Position numbers and translations under genes: made by a program
The notes under the pieces: model-generated
Databases searched by the model: none
What the model was told of the DNA's origin: nothing
The model's input: the letters and a program-made list of their open reading frames with translations, nothing else
Assembly: GCF_023703375.1 (NCBI RefSeq)
Contig: NZ_JAMQGO010000012.1
Coordinates: 50,766 to 114,765 of the forward strand
Origin: Lutimaribacter degradans
GTDB taxonomy: Bacteria; Pseudomonadota; Alphaproteobacteria; Rhodobacterales; Rhodobacteraceae
DNA length: 64,000 nt
Reading direction: 5' to 3'
Part shown: positions 55,980-63,903 of the stretch, in pieces
Numbering within the stretch: the first letter of the stretch is position 1
Layout: each line of letters begins with the position of its first letter

Positions 55980-56915
55980 ATGACAGTCAACGTGTTGTTC
56001 GCCGCCCGCGCGGAAAAGTGGGAAGACTACGAAGACCCGCTGAACGCGGCCCTTGAGGCCGCCGGGATCGAGGCCGACCTGCGCACCGAATTCTCGCCCG
56101 AGGTGGTCGATTACATTGTCTACGCGCCCAATTCCGACGTGCAGGATTTCACTCCCTACACGCGCTGCAAGGCCGTGCTGAACCTGTGGGCCGGGGTCGA
56201 GAACGTGGTGGGCAACGACACGCTGACCCAGCCTTTGTGCCGAATGGTCGATGATGAGGGGCTGACCCAGGGCATGGTCGAATGGGTGGTGGGCCACACG
56301 CTGCGGATGCACCTTGGAATGGACCTGCACATTCATGGCCAGGATGGCAAATGGCGCAGCTATTCACCGCCGGTGGCACAGGAACGGCCGGTCACGATCC
56401 TGGGGCTGGGCGCGCTGGGGCGGGCCTGCGGGCAGGCGCTGGCGGGGCTGGGCTTTCCGGTGACGGGCTGGAGCCGGACGCAAAAGCAGATTGATGGTAT
56501 CAGGTGTCTTTCGGGTGACGCGGGCCTGGCCGAGGCGTTGCAGGGCGCGCAGATCGTGGTGCTGCTTTTGCCGCACACGCCGGAGACCGAGAATATCCTG
56601 AACGGCGAAACGCTGGCCATGTTGCCGCGCGGTGCGATGATCCTGAACCCGGGGCGTGGCACGCTGATCGACGATTCCGCGCTGCTGGCGGCGCTGGAAG
56701 AAGGCCATATCGGCCACGCCGTTCTCGATACTTTCCGCAAGGAGCCGCTGCCGGTGATGCATCCCTACTGGGCGCATGAAAAGGTGACGGTAACACCGCA
56801 TATCGCCTCGACCACGCGGCCCGACACCGCCGCACGGGTGATCGCCGAGAACATCCGCCGCGGCGAAGCGGGCGAGCCGTTCCTGCACGTGGTCGACCGC
56901 GACGCGGGGTACTGA
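55980..56915 (+). CDS. Glyoxylate/hydroxypyruvate reductase A-like D-2-hydroxyacid dehydrogenase
   Basis: 311 residues, GhrA branch. NAD(P) loop GLGALGRACGQALAGLGF, then WSRTQK, LLPHTPETENILN, ILNPGRGTLIDD (catalytic Arg in the equivalent position), and TPHIASTTRPDTAA with the catalytic histidine. The early LNLWAGVENVVGN is typical. It reduces glyoxylate or hydroxypyruvate, which could help remove glyoxylate from the ethylmalonyl-CoA pathway. Starts 3 bp after rodA, so read-through is likely. Confidence 0.85.
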   Translation: MTVNVLFAARAEKWEDYEDPLNAALEAAGIEADLRTEFSPEVVDYIVYAPNSDVQDFTPYTRCKAVLNLWAGVENVVGNDTLTQPLCRMVDDEGLTQGMVEWVVGHTLRMHLGMDLHIHGQDGKWRSYSPPVAQERPVTILGLGALGRACGQALAGLGFPVTGWSRTQKQIDGIRCLSGDAGLAEALQGAQIVVLLLPHTPETENILNGETLAMLPRGAMILNPGRGTLIDDSALLAALEEGHIGHAVLDTFRKEPLPVMHPYWAHEKVTVTPHIASTTRPDTAARVIAENIRRGEAGEPFLHVVDRDAGY

Positions 56916-56926
56916 GGATGGGCGCG

Positions 56927-56994
56927 GCGGGCGAATGCCCGGCCTACCGCGCCGTTGCCCTGCGTGGTTTCCCGTAGAGCGGGCATTTGCCCGC
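56927..56994. repeat. Two GCGGGC-N4-GCCCGC palindromes between convergent genes
   Basis: CGGGC-GAAT-GCCCG at 56928-56941 and GCGGGC-ATTT-GCCCGC at 56979-56994 in the 94-bp spacer between ghrA-like and SseB-like genes. They resemble palindromes at 3571-3588 and 41131-41149, and may act as transcript-end hairpins. Confidence 0.5.
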
Positions 56995-57009
56995 AGCCCC
57001 CTCGGGGTG

Positions 57010-57807
57010 TCAGCGCAGTTTCGGTGGCTTGTCGGGGTCTGAGCCGGGGGCGACATGTTCCACGCGGGGCGGCTCGGGCGCGGCAGGAATGTCGAGCCGC
57101 ATGCCGTAAGCCTCGATCGTGGGCAGGCGCGGGTCGTCGGGCGCGATGAACACCACGTCCAGCGCCCCGGCCTCGATGCCCGAGAAGGTCAGGGCCTCGG
57201 ACACGGTCTTGGCCAGCGGCGCCTGGGTGCGCTCTTGGGCGCCAAGAATAGCCAGCATATGCGCCCGCGCGCCGCTGTCATATTCGGCCTCGACCAGGAA
57301 CGCCGCCCGCGCCAGGCCCGCCGCGCGGGTCAGGCGGCTGGCCAGCGCATCCAGCACCGCCTCGGGCAACCGGCCCGGCGCATGGATGGCGACCACGCGG
57401 GCCTGCGTTTCCTGCGGCGCCGTGCCCAACGTTTCGACTAGCCAGTCAAGCGCCTCGGCCGGGACCAGGAAGGATGTCGGCCCCGCCTCGAGGTTCACGC
57501 CCAGCCCGATGCCCTGCGGCGCCAGCATGCCTGCCAGAACCCGGCCCGAAATCGCCGCGTAGGGGGCCGGCCCGCCGGTGAAATGGCCCATGCGGTCTTC
57601 GGCATCGAAGGCCACGACGAATGTCTGCTCGCCCAGCTCGAACAGGTCGGGCGCGATCTGGTCGCCCCTTGGTTCTTCGCGCAGGACGAGGAACAGCTCG
57701 GTATCGGCCAGCACCTCGTAATAGCGTGCGCGGGCCAGGGCGTCGTCGGGCGCGGCCTCCATCGCGTGAAATGCGCGATCCAGCGGGGTTTGCGGGTCAG
57801 TCTCCAT
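57010..57807 (-). CDS. SseB family protein
   Basis: 265 residues. Two SseB-like segments: LARARYYEVLADTELFLVLR and QTFVVAFDAEDRMGHF near the N-terminus, with PYAAISGRVLAGMLAPQGIGLGVN after, as in the SseB N-terminal domain; the C-terminal half is a second SseB-type domain. Function is unknown; E. coli SseB has been linked to sulfurtransferase phenotypes only loosely. The proline-rich tail ends PPKLR. Overlaps the glycosylase stop by 11 bp. Confidence 0.75.
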   Translation of the reverse strand: METDPQTPLDRAFHAMEAAPDDALARARYYEVLADTELFLVLREEPRGDQIAPDLFELGEQTFVVAFDAEDRMGHFTGGPAPYAAISGRVLAGMLAPQGIGLGVNLEAGPTSFLVPAEALDWLVETLGTAPQETQARVVAIHAPGRLPEAVLDALASRLTRAAGLARAAFLVEAEYDSGARAHMLAILGAQERTQAPLAKTVSEALTFSGIEAGALDVVFIAPDDPRLPTIEAYGMRLDIPAAPEPPRVEHVAPGSDPDKPPKLR

Positions 57808-58408
57808 CCAGCACCTTTCGGACCCGGGCGCGCAGCGGCGGCAGCAGGTCGGTTTCGAACCAGGGGTTGCGTTTGAGCCAAGCGGTATTGCGCCAGGACG
57901 GGTGCGGCAAGGGGAAAAGCCCCGGCGCGTGGTCGCGCCAGCCCGCCACCGTGTCGGTGACCGGGGCGCGCGTGCCCAGGTGCCAGCGATGCGCATGGCC
58001 GCCCACCAGCACCGTCAGGCGAATATCGCGCAGGGCGGACATGACCTCGGCGTGCCAGTGGCGCGCGCAGATGGGCGGCGGGGGCAGGTCGCTGCCCCTG
58101 GCATCGTAGCCGGGAAAGCAGAAGGCCATGGGCACGATGGCCACGCGCGACATGTCGTAGAACTCTGCCTCGGTCATGCCCAGCCAGTCACGCAGCCGCG
58201 TGCCCGAAGGGTCATCGAATGGCTTGCCCGACTTGTGCACGCGCATCCCCGGCGCCTGCCCCGCGATCAGCAGCCGTGCCCCGGTGCGAAACCAGGCAAC
58301 CGGGCGCGGCGCATGGGCCGTTTGCGTGGCGGCAAACCGGTCGGCGCAGAGGCGGCAGGCGCGGATACGGTCGGGCAGGGAGGTGAGGTCGGGCTTGGCG
58401 GTGGTCAT
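57797..58408 (-). CDS. Uracil-DNA glycosylase superfamily protein
   Basis: 203 residues. Motif A region LLIAGQAPGMRVHKSGKPFDDPSG and the C-terminal PHPSWRNTAWLKRNPWFE (motif B-like HPS) define the family 4/5-related fold. Only C18 and C21 (CRLC) are seen as candidate cluster ligands at the N-terminus, fewer than the four of family 4 UDGs, although CFPG and ICARH add others. Start at ATG 58408. It is cotranscribed with the SseB-like gene and divergent from rlmJ. Confidence 0.78.
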   Translation of the reverse strand: MTTAKPDLTSLPDRIRACRLCADRFAATQTAHAPRPVAWFRTGARLLIAGQAPGMRVHKSGKPFDDPSGTRLRDWLGMTEAEFYDMSRVAIVPMAFCFPGYDARGSDLPPPPICARHWHAEVMSALRDIRLTVLVGGHAHRWHLGTRAPVTDTVAGWRDHAPGLFPLPHPSWRNTAWLKRNPWFETDLLPPLRARVRKVLDGD

Positions 58409-58428
58409 GGCATGGGATATGGCGAGTC

Positions 58429-59208
58429 ATGCTGTCCTATCAACATATCTACCACGCGGGAAACCCCGCGGACGTGCACAAGCACACCGCGCTGGCGGCA
58501 ATGCTTGCCTACATGACGCGCAAGGACAAGCCGCTCAGCTATATCGAAACGCATGGCGGGCGGGGCCTGTATCAACTCGACAGCGCCGAGGCGCACAAGA
58601 CGGGCGAGGCAGCGGCGGGCATCGACGCGGTCGAGGCTGCACGGGCACTGGCAGGCAGCCCCTATCGCAAGAGCCTGGCCGATGTGCGGGCCGCGCACGG
58701 GCCGCGCGCCTACCCCGGCTCGCCCCTTATTGCCGCGCGTTTCCTGCGCCCGGGCGATGCGGGCCACGTGGCCGAGCTGCACCCGCAAGAGCATGACGCG
58801 CTGCAACAGGCGCTTGCCGGCACGGGGCTGCGCGTGCATCGGCAGGACGGGTTCGAGATGGCGCAGGCGATCTGCCCGCCCACGCCGCGCCGCGGGCTGA
58901 TGCTGATCGACCCCAGCTACGAGGTGAAAGCCGAGTATGGCACGATACCCGGCCAGGTTGCCAAGCTGCACCGCAAGTGGAATGTCGGCGTGATCGCGCT
59001 TTGGTATCCCGTGCTGACCGGCGGCGTGCATGGCCCGATGCTGGCCGCGCTGGAGGCGCAGGGCCTGCCCGGGGTGCTGAGGCACGAAATCCGGTTTCCT
59101 CCGGTGCGCGCGGGGCATCGCATGGTGGGCTCGGGGGTGTTCGTGGTGAACGCGCCCTGGGGCCTTGCCGAGGCATTGACCGAGGTGGCACGGTTCTACC
59201 AAGGGTGA
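58429..59208 (+). CDS. rlmJ: 23S rRNA (adenine2030-N6)-methyltransferase
   Basis: 259 residues. The N-terminal MLSYQHIYHAGNPADVHKH is a strong RlmJ signature; SAM-binding ETHGGRGLYQLDSAEAHK and catalytic DPSYE (variant of DPPY) follow, as does GSGVFVVNAPWGL near the end. Monocistronic. Confidence 0.92.
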   Translation: MLSYQHIYHAGNPADVHKHTALAAMLAYMTRKDKPLSYIETHGGRGLYQLDSAEAHKTGEAAAGIDAVEAARALAGSPYRKSLADVRAAHGPRAYPGSPLIAARFLRPGDAGHVAELHPQEHDALQQALAGTGLRVHRQDGFEMAQAICPPTPRRGLMLIDPSYEVKAEYGTIPGQVAKLHRKWNVGVIALWYPVLTGGVHGPMLAALEAQGLPGVLRHEIRFPPVRAGHRMVGSGVFVVNAPWGLAEALTEVARFYQG

Positions 59209-59271
59209 GCGGTATCGCGCGTGCCGCGCGATGGAGGTCTTGCGCCGCGGCTGGCGCCGCGCCGCGGTGGG

Positions 59272-59322
59272 CGAGGGGCGCTGCCCCTCGCGCTCCCCGG
59301 GGTATTTGCGGCAAGAGGAAGC
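59272..59322 (+). repeat. Dispersed Rhodobacteraceae intergenic repeat, copy B
   Basis: Hairpin CGAGGGGC (59272-59279) / GCCCCTCG (59283-59290), then CCCCGGGGTATTTGCGGCAA up to 59313 and GAGGAAGC. The segment GGGTATTT(GC/CG)GGCAAGAGGAA matches copy A (37229-37300) in opposite orientation. Confidence 0.6.
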
Positions 59323-59333
59323 GTGAAACGTGA

Positions 59334-59359
59334 AAGGGGCCGCCAGCCGGCAGCCCCTT
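59334..59359 (-). terminator. Terminator of leuA
   Basis: Minus-strand stem GGGGCTGCC / GGCGGCCCC (59336-59344 with 59349-59357, one G-U), 4-nt loop, flanked by AA/UU and followed by UUU. It starts 21 nt after the leuA stop. Confidence 0.7.
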
Positions 59360-59379
59360 GCAAGGTCGCGCGGGTCGAG

Positions 59380-60948
59380 TCAGCTGACGTCGCGGTAGCT
59401 GATTTGCTTGCGGTCCTCGCCCACTTTGCCGCGCCGCACAAGCAGGCGGTTGAGCGCGTTGATATAGGCCTTGGCCGAGGCGACGACCGTGTCGGTATCG
59501 GCGGACTGGCCGGTGGCAATGTTGCCGTCTTCCTCGAGCCGGACGCTGACGGTGGCCTGGGCATCGGTGCCCTCGGTCACGGCGTGAACCTGGTAGAGTT
59601 GGAGATGCGCGTCGTTCGGGTGCAGCTCACGCACGGCCTTGAAGGTGGCATCGACCGGGCCGTCGCCCTGCTGGGTGGCGGTCTTTTCTTCGCCGTCGAC
59701 CTCCATCACCAGCGTGGCCTCGGCCGGGCCGCCTGTGCCGCAGCTGACGCGCAGCGATTTCAGTTGCAGCGCGTCATTGGCCGCATCCTCGCCCGCGTGG
59801 ACAAGCGCCAGGAGGTCTTCGTCATAGACCTCTTTCTTGCGGTCGGCGAGATCCTTGAACCGCACGAACACGTCCTTGAGCTGGTTGTCGGCCAGGTCAA
59901 CGCCGAGCTCCTTGAGCTTGGCGCGCAGCGCGGCGCGACCCGAATGCTTGCCCAGCGGCAACGAGGTGCCCGCAAGGCCGATATCCTCGGGGCGCATGAT
60001 CTCGAAATTCTCGCGGTTCTTCAGCATCCCGTCCTGGTGGATGCCCGATTCATGGGCAAAGGCGTTCTTGCCGACGATGGCCTTGTTGAACTGCACGGCA
60101 AAGCCGCTGGCGCTGGCCACCCGGCGCGAGATGTTCATGATGCGGGCGGTGTCGATGCCGGTGAACCAGGGCATGATGTCGTGGCGTGTCTTGATGGCCA
60201 TCACCACCTCTTCGAGCGCGGTGTTGCCCGCGCGTTCGCCCAGACCGTTGACCGTGCATTCGATCTGCCGTGCGCCGCCGGCCACGGCGGCCAGGCTGTT
60301 GGCCGTGGCCAGGCCCAGGTCGTTGTGGCAATGGGTGGCAAAGATGATTTCATCGGCGCCGGGAACGGTGTCGATCAGCCCGCGAATGATGCGCGCGCTT
60401 TCGCCGGGATCGGCATACCCCACCGTGTCGGGGATGTTGACCGTGGTGGCGCCCGCCTTGATCGCGATTTCCACCACGCGGCAGAGGTAATCCCATTCGG
60501 TGCGGGTGGCATCCATCGGCGACCATTGCACGTTGTCGCACAGGTTGCGCGCGTGGCTGACCGTTTCGTGGATGCGCTCGGCCATCTCGTCCTGGGTCAG
60601 GTTGGGGATCTGGCGATGCAGGGGCGACGTGCCGATGAAGGTGTGGATGCGTGGCTGGGTGGCGTTTTTCACCGCGTCCCAGCAACGGTCGATATCGGTC
60701 GGGTTGGCGCGGGCCAGCCCGCAGATGACCGCGTTTTTCGACCGTTGGGCGATCTCGCTCACGGCGCGGAAATCGCCCTCGGAGGCGATGGGAAAACCGG
60801 CCTCGATGATGTCGACGCCCATGTCGTCGAGCAACTCGGCGATTTCCAGCTTTTCGGCATGGGTCATGGTGGCGCCGGGCGATTGCTCGCCGTCGCGCAG
60901 GGTTGTGTCGAAGATCAGGACACGATCTTTATCGGTGGCTTGGGTCAT
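59380..60948 (-). CDS. leuA: 2-isopropylmalate synthase
   Basis: 522 residues, long LeuA type 1. The catalytic domain has FDTTLRDGEQSPGATM, HTFIGTSPLHRQ, and the metal pair in FATHCHNDLGLATANS; GERAGNTALEEVVMAI and HESGIHQDGMLKN follow. The C-terminal regulatory domain (about 395-510), which binds leucine for feedback inhibition, is present. It condenses acetyl-CoA with 2-oxoisovalerate. The mRNA leader carries a leucine-rich peptide and nested stems (60972-61121), so expression is probably attenuated by leucyl-tRNA supply. Confidence 0.95.
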   Translation of the reverse strand: MTQATDKDRVLIFDTTLRDGEQSPGATMTHAEKLEIAELLDDMGVDIIEAGFPIASEGDFRAVSEIAQRSKNAVICGLARANPTDIDRCWDAVKNATQPRIHTFIGTSPLHRQIPNLTQDEMAERIHETVSHARNLCDNVQWSPMDATRTEWDYLCRVVEIAIKAGATTVNIPDTVGYADPGESARIIRGLIDTVPGADEIIFATHCHNDLGLATANSLAAVAGGARQIECTVNGLGERAGNTALEEVVMAIKTRHDIMPWFTGIDTARIMNISRRVASASGFAVQFNKAIVGKNAFAHESGIHQDGMLKNRENFEIMRPEDIGLAGTSLPLGKHSGRAALRAKLKELGVDLADNQLKDVFVRFKDLADRKKEVYDEDLLALVHAGEDAANDALQLKSLRVSCGTGGPAEATLVMEVDGEEKTATQQGDGPVDATFKAVRELHPNDAHLQLYQVHAVTEGTDAQATVSVRLEEDGNIATGQSADTDTVVASAKAYINALNRLLVRRGKVGEDRKQISYRDVS

Positions 60949-60971
60949 GGTGTATCTCTTTGAATATGGTG

Positions 60972-61053
60972 TCTGCTAAGGCGTCGTGGCGCGAAACGGG
61001 CTACCCTCTGAGCGGTCGCGCCGGGACGGCACGCTCAGAGGCGGCTTAGCAGA
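60972..61053 (-). promoter_or_regulatory. leuA attenuator-like stem-loops
   Basis: Inner perfect 10-bp stem CCTCTGAGCG pairing 61005-61014 with 61032-61041, and an outer 9-bp stem TCTGCTAAG pairing 60972-60980 with 61045-61053. The outer 5' strand overlaps the CTG-CTA codons of the leader peptide, and the inner one overlaps its stop. The outer 3' strand ends 24 nt before the leuA ATG. No clear U-run is seen, so control could be of termination or of translation start. Confidence 0.65.
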
Positions 61054-61121
61054 AGCAGGCCACGCAGCAATGCCGCGCCGGTGGCGCGGGGAGCGAGCGT
61101 GATATGGGCCTGCATGGTCAT
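61035..61121 (-). CDS. leuA leader peptide
   Basis: A 28-residue frame with 8 leucines, ending LLRGLLLLSRL before TGA at 61035-61037. Start is ATG 61121 or the in-frame ATG 61115. The run of codons TTG-CTG, CTG-CTT-CTG-CTA and CTC coincides with the 5' strands of the attenuator stems. A -10-like TATAAC lies at 61129-61134, which would make the mRNA almost leaderless if used. The frame is too short to stand as a gene on its own; position and leucine run identify it. Confidence 0.75.
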   Translation of the reverse strand: MTMQAHITLAPRATGAALLRGLLLLSRL

Positions 61122-61234
61122 ACCCGCAGTTATACCGCCCCGGAATCAAATTAAAAGCGCGAATTTCCGGGTCAGGGCGCAGAAATTCTTGCGCGGGCCG
61201 TTGCTGCGGGCGGGGGCGCCTCTATCTCCGGGGC

Positions 61235-61894
61235 ATGAAACAGGCATTGGTTATCGGCGCGTCGGGCGGCATTGGCGCTGCCATGGTGAAAGAGCTTGAG
61301 GCGCGCGGATACGCCGTGACCGCCCGGTCGCGTCGCCATGATGGGCTGGACGTGACGGATGCGGCAGCCGTTTCACGGGTAATGGGCGCGCTTGAGGGGC
61401 CGTTCGACCTGATTTTCGTAGCGGTCGGCACGCTGGCGGCCGGGCGGGCACCGGAAAAAGCCCTGAAGCAGGTCACGCCCGCGCAGATGGCCCGCGTGAT
61501 GGCGGTGAACGCCATCGGCCCGGCGCTGGTCCTGGCGCATGCAGAGCGGCTGTTGCCGCGGCAGGGCCGGTCGGTTGTCGGGGTGCTGTCGGCGCGGGTG
61601 GGCTCGATCGGGGATAACCGTATGGGGGGCTGGTATTCCTATCGTGCATCCAAGGCGGCGTTGAACCAGCTCGTGCATGGTGCCGCGATCGAGATTGGCC
61701 GCAAGCGTCAAGAGGCAGTGGTGGCCGCGCTGCACCCCGGCACCGTCGCGACCGGGTTCACCGCCGATTACCCGGGGCATGACAAGGTCGGCCCCGAGGT
61801 GGCGGCAGCCCGCCTTGCCGACGTGATGGAACGGCTCGGGTCCGCGCAATCGGGCGGGTTCTACGATTACGCCGGGCGGGAGATTCCCTGGTGA
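61235..61894 (+). CDS. SDR family oxidoreductase (CsgA/C-factor-like)
   Basis: 219 residues. Cofactor loop GASGGIGAAMVKEL at the N-terminus; VLSARVGSIGDNRMGGWYSYRASKAALNQL contains the Ser and the Y-x3-K (YRASK) pair. The short length and GSIGDNRMGGWYSYRASK fit the C-factor-like cell-signalling SDR group, whose substrates are unsettled. Overlaps the photolyase start by 4 bp (GTGA), so the two are cotranscribed. Confidence 0.82.
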   Translation: MKQALVIGASGGIGAAMVKELEARGYAVTARSRRHDGLDVTDAAAVSRVMGALEGPFDLIFVAVGTLAAGRAPEKALKQVTPAQMARVMAVNAIGPALVLAHAERLLPRQGRSVVGVLSARVGSIGDNRMGGWYSYRASKAALNQLVHGAAIEIGRKRQEAVVAALHPGTVATGFTADYPGHDKVGPEVAAARLADVMERLGSAQSGGFYDYAGREIPW

Positions 61895-63417
61895 CACGGT
61901 TGGTGCTGGTGCTGGGCGACCAGCTGACGCCGGATGTCGCGGCCCTGCGCGCGGCAGACAAGGCGCGTGACGTGGTGGTGATGGCCGAGGTCGGCGAAGA
62001 GGGGCGTTACGTGCCCCACCATCCGAAAAAGATCGCGTTGATCCTGTCGGCCATGCGCCATTTCGCACAAGAGCTGGAGCGTGACGGCTGGAGCGTGGCC
62101 TATACCCGGCTGGATGATCCAGAGAACGCCGGAACGATCACCGGCGAATTGTTGCGCCGCGCCGAGGAACACGGCGCAACCGACGTGATCGCCACCCGCC
62201 CCGGCGAATGGCGGCTTGTCGCGGCGCTCGATGGCCTGCCGATCCCCGTGCAGATGCACGAGGATGACCGCTTTGTCTGTTCGCATCGTGAATTCGAGGC
62301 CTGGGCCGAGGGCCGCAAGCAATTGCGGATGGAGTATTTCTATCGCCAGATGCGCCGCAAGACCGGGCTGATGATGGACGGTGACAGCCCCGTGGGCGGC
62401 AAGTGGAATTTCGACCACGACAACCGCAAGCCCGCGCAGGATGACATGCTGCGCGCCGCGCCCATGCAGTTCACCCCCGACGCCATCACCGGCGACGTGC
62501 TGGATCTGGTCGAGGCGCGGTTCGGGCAGCATTTCGGGCAGTTGCGCCAGTTCTGGTTCGCGGTCACGCGCGAACAGGCGCGGCGCGCGCTTGATCACTT
62601 CGCGCGGCACTTGCTGGCCGGGTTCGGCGACTACCAGGACGCCATGCTGCGCGGTGACAGGTTCCTGCATCACTCGGTCCTGTCGCCCTATCTGAACATC
62701 GGCCTGCTTTCGCCGCTGGAAATCTGCGAACGGGTGGAGCGCGAATGGCGCGCGGGCCGCGTGCCGATCAACGCGGCCGAGGGGTATATCCGGCAGGTCA
62801 TCGGCTGGCGTGAATACATGCGTGGCATCTATTTTCGCGAAGGCCCCGATTACCCGCGCCGCAACGCGTTGAACCACCAGCGCGCGCTGCCCGGTCTCTA
62901 CTGGGGTGGCGAGACCGGGATGGAATGTTTGAAGCGGGCGGTCGAACAGACCGGGGCCGAAGGCTATGCCCACCACATCCAGCGCCTCATGGTGACGGGA
63001 AATTTCGCGCTGCTGGCCGGGGTGAACCCGACCGAGCTGCATGAATGGTACCTGGCCGTCTACGCAGACGCGTTCGAATGGGTCGAAGCCCCGAACACCG
63101 TCGGCATGAGCCAGTTTGCCGATGGCGGGATCGTCGGGTCGAAGCCATACGTGTCCTCGGGCAACTACATCGACAAGATGTCGGATTACTGCGGGGCCTG
63201 CGCGTATTCGGTGAAGAAAAAGACGGGGCAGGGGGCCTGCCCGTTCAACCTGCTGTATTGGCATTTCCTGCTGCGCCACCGCGAGAGGTTCGAGAAAAAC
63301 CCGCGCATGGCGCAGATGTACCGGACCTGGGACAGGATGCACGAGGACAAGCGCGAGACCGTGATTTCCGAGGCCGATGATTTTCTTGACCGGCTGAACC
63401 GGGGCGAGCCGGTCTGA
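61891..63417 (+). CDS. FeS-BCP cryptochrome/(6-4) photolyase, CryB/PhrB-like
   Basis: 508 residues. Alpha/beta antenna domain (LVLVLGDQLTPDVAALRAAD) followed by the helical FAD domain (AEGYIRQVIGWREYMRGIYF, GNFALLAGVNPTELHEWYL). Four cysteines, C346, C434, C437 and C450, ligate a [4Fe-4S] cluster; CryB of R. sphaeroides has the same positions as I recall, and PhrB of Agrobacterium equivalent ones. Likely light-dependent repair of (6-4) photoproducts or a blue-light role. Start is GTG at 61891. In R. sphaeroides cryB depends on RpoHII, a homologue of which is at 38.5 kb. Confidence 0.93.
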   Translation: MTRLVLVLGDQLTPDVAALRAADKARDVVVMAEVGEEGRYVPHHPKKIALILSAMRHFAQELERDGWSVAYTRLDDPENAGTITGELLRRAEEHGATDVIATRPGEWRLVAALDGLPIPVQMHEDDRFVCSHREFEAWAEGRKQLRMEYFYRQMRRKTGLMMDGDSPVGGKWNFDHDNRKPAQDDMLRAAPMQFTPDAITGDVLDLVEARFGQHFGQLRQFWFAVTREQARRALDHFARHLLAGFGDYQDAMLRGDRFLHHSVLSPYLNIGLLSPLEICERVEREWRAGRVPINAAEGYIRQVIGWREYMRGIYFREGPDYPRRNALNHQRALPGLYWGGETGMECLKRAVEQTGAEGYAHHIQRLMVTGNFALLAGVNPTELHEWYLAVYADAFEWVEAPNTVGMSQFADGGIVGSKPYVSSGNYIDKMSDYCGACAYSVKKKTGQGACPFNLLYWHFLLRHRERFEKNPRMAQMYRTWDRMHEDKRETVISEADDFLDRLNRGEPV

Positions 63418-63903
63418 CCACGCTGCATGGCCCGGTGGTCTTGACCGCGGAAGGTTTGACAGCAAACCGTCGCGGAGCAACCGGGTTCAGTCGGGAGCAC
63501 GGGACAAGACTGGGCTTTGTTATGGCAGCGTTGGCGAGTGTTCTTGGCCCAAAACAGGCTTTCAACTCTCCGCTGGTATCTGCGGTAGCTTGTCTTCGCT
63601 GCGATGTGCGCGAACTGGAAAGATGGGTGAAGAAGCGGGCATCGACCCAATGCCTGCTTTATGGCGTCTTTGGGCGATTGGCAGCGGTACTACAGAGTTA
63701 TTGATTCGAGATAGCGTCGCGGATGATTTTCCGCATTTCGGCTCGGGGGATCAGTTGTGCGCTTCTTCCAATTCGAACCGTCAAGGCACGAAATTTTTGT
63801 GTGTCGGATTGGGCGACGAAGTTTCGGCCAGCACACGAGGCCAAAAGCCGATTTATGGTTTCAAGCTCTCTTTTTTCAGGAGGCCTTCGATGTCCATGCA
63901 ATA
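63418..63903. other. 486-bp region without a recognisable gene, flanking an IS element
   Basis: Between the photolyase stop and the insertion sequence. It is less GC-rich than its surroundings and has only short frames; the most natural is minus-strand 63698-63901 (about 67 codons, NRLLASCAGRNFVAQSDTQK), which I do not recognise and which starts with TTG. It may be the remnant of a gene interrupted by the IS. A weak GGTTT/AAACC hairpin lies near 63454-63469. Confidence 0.5.
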
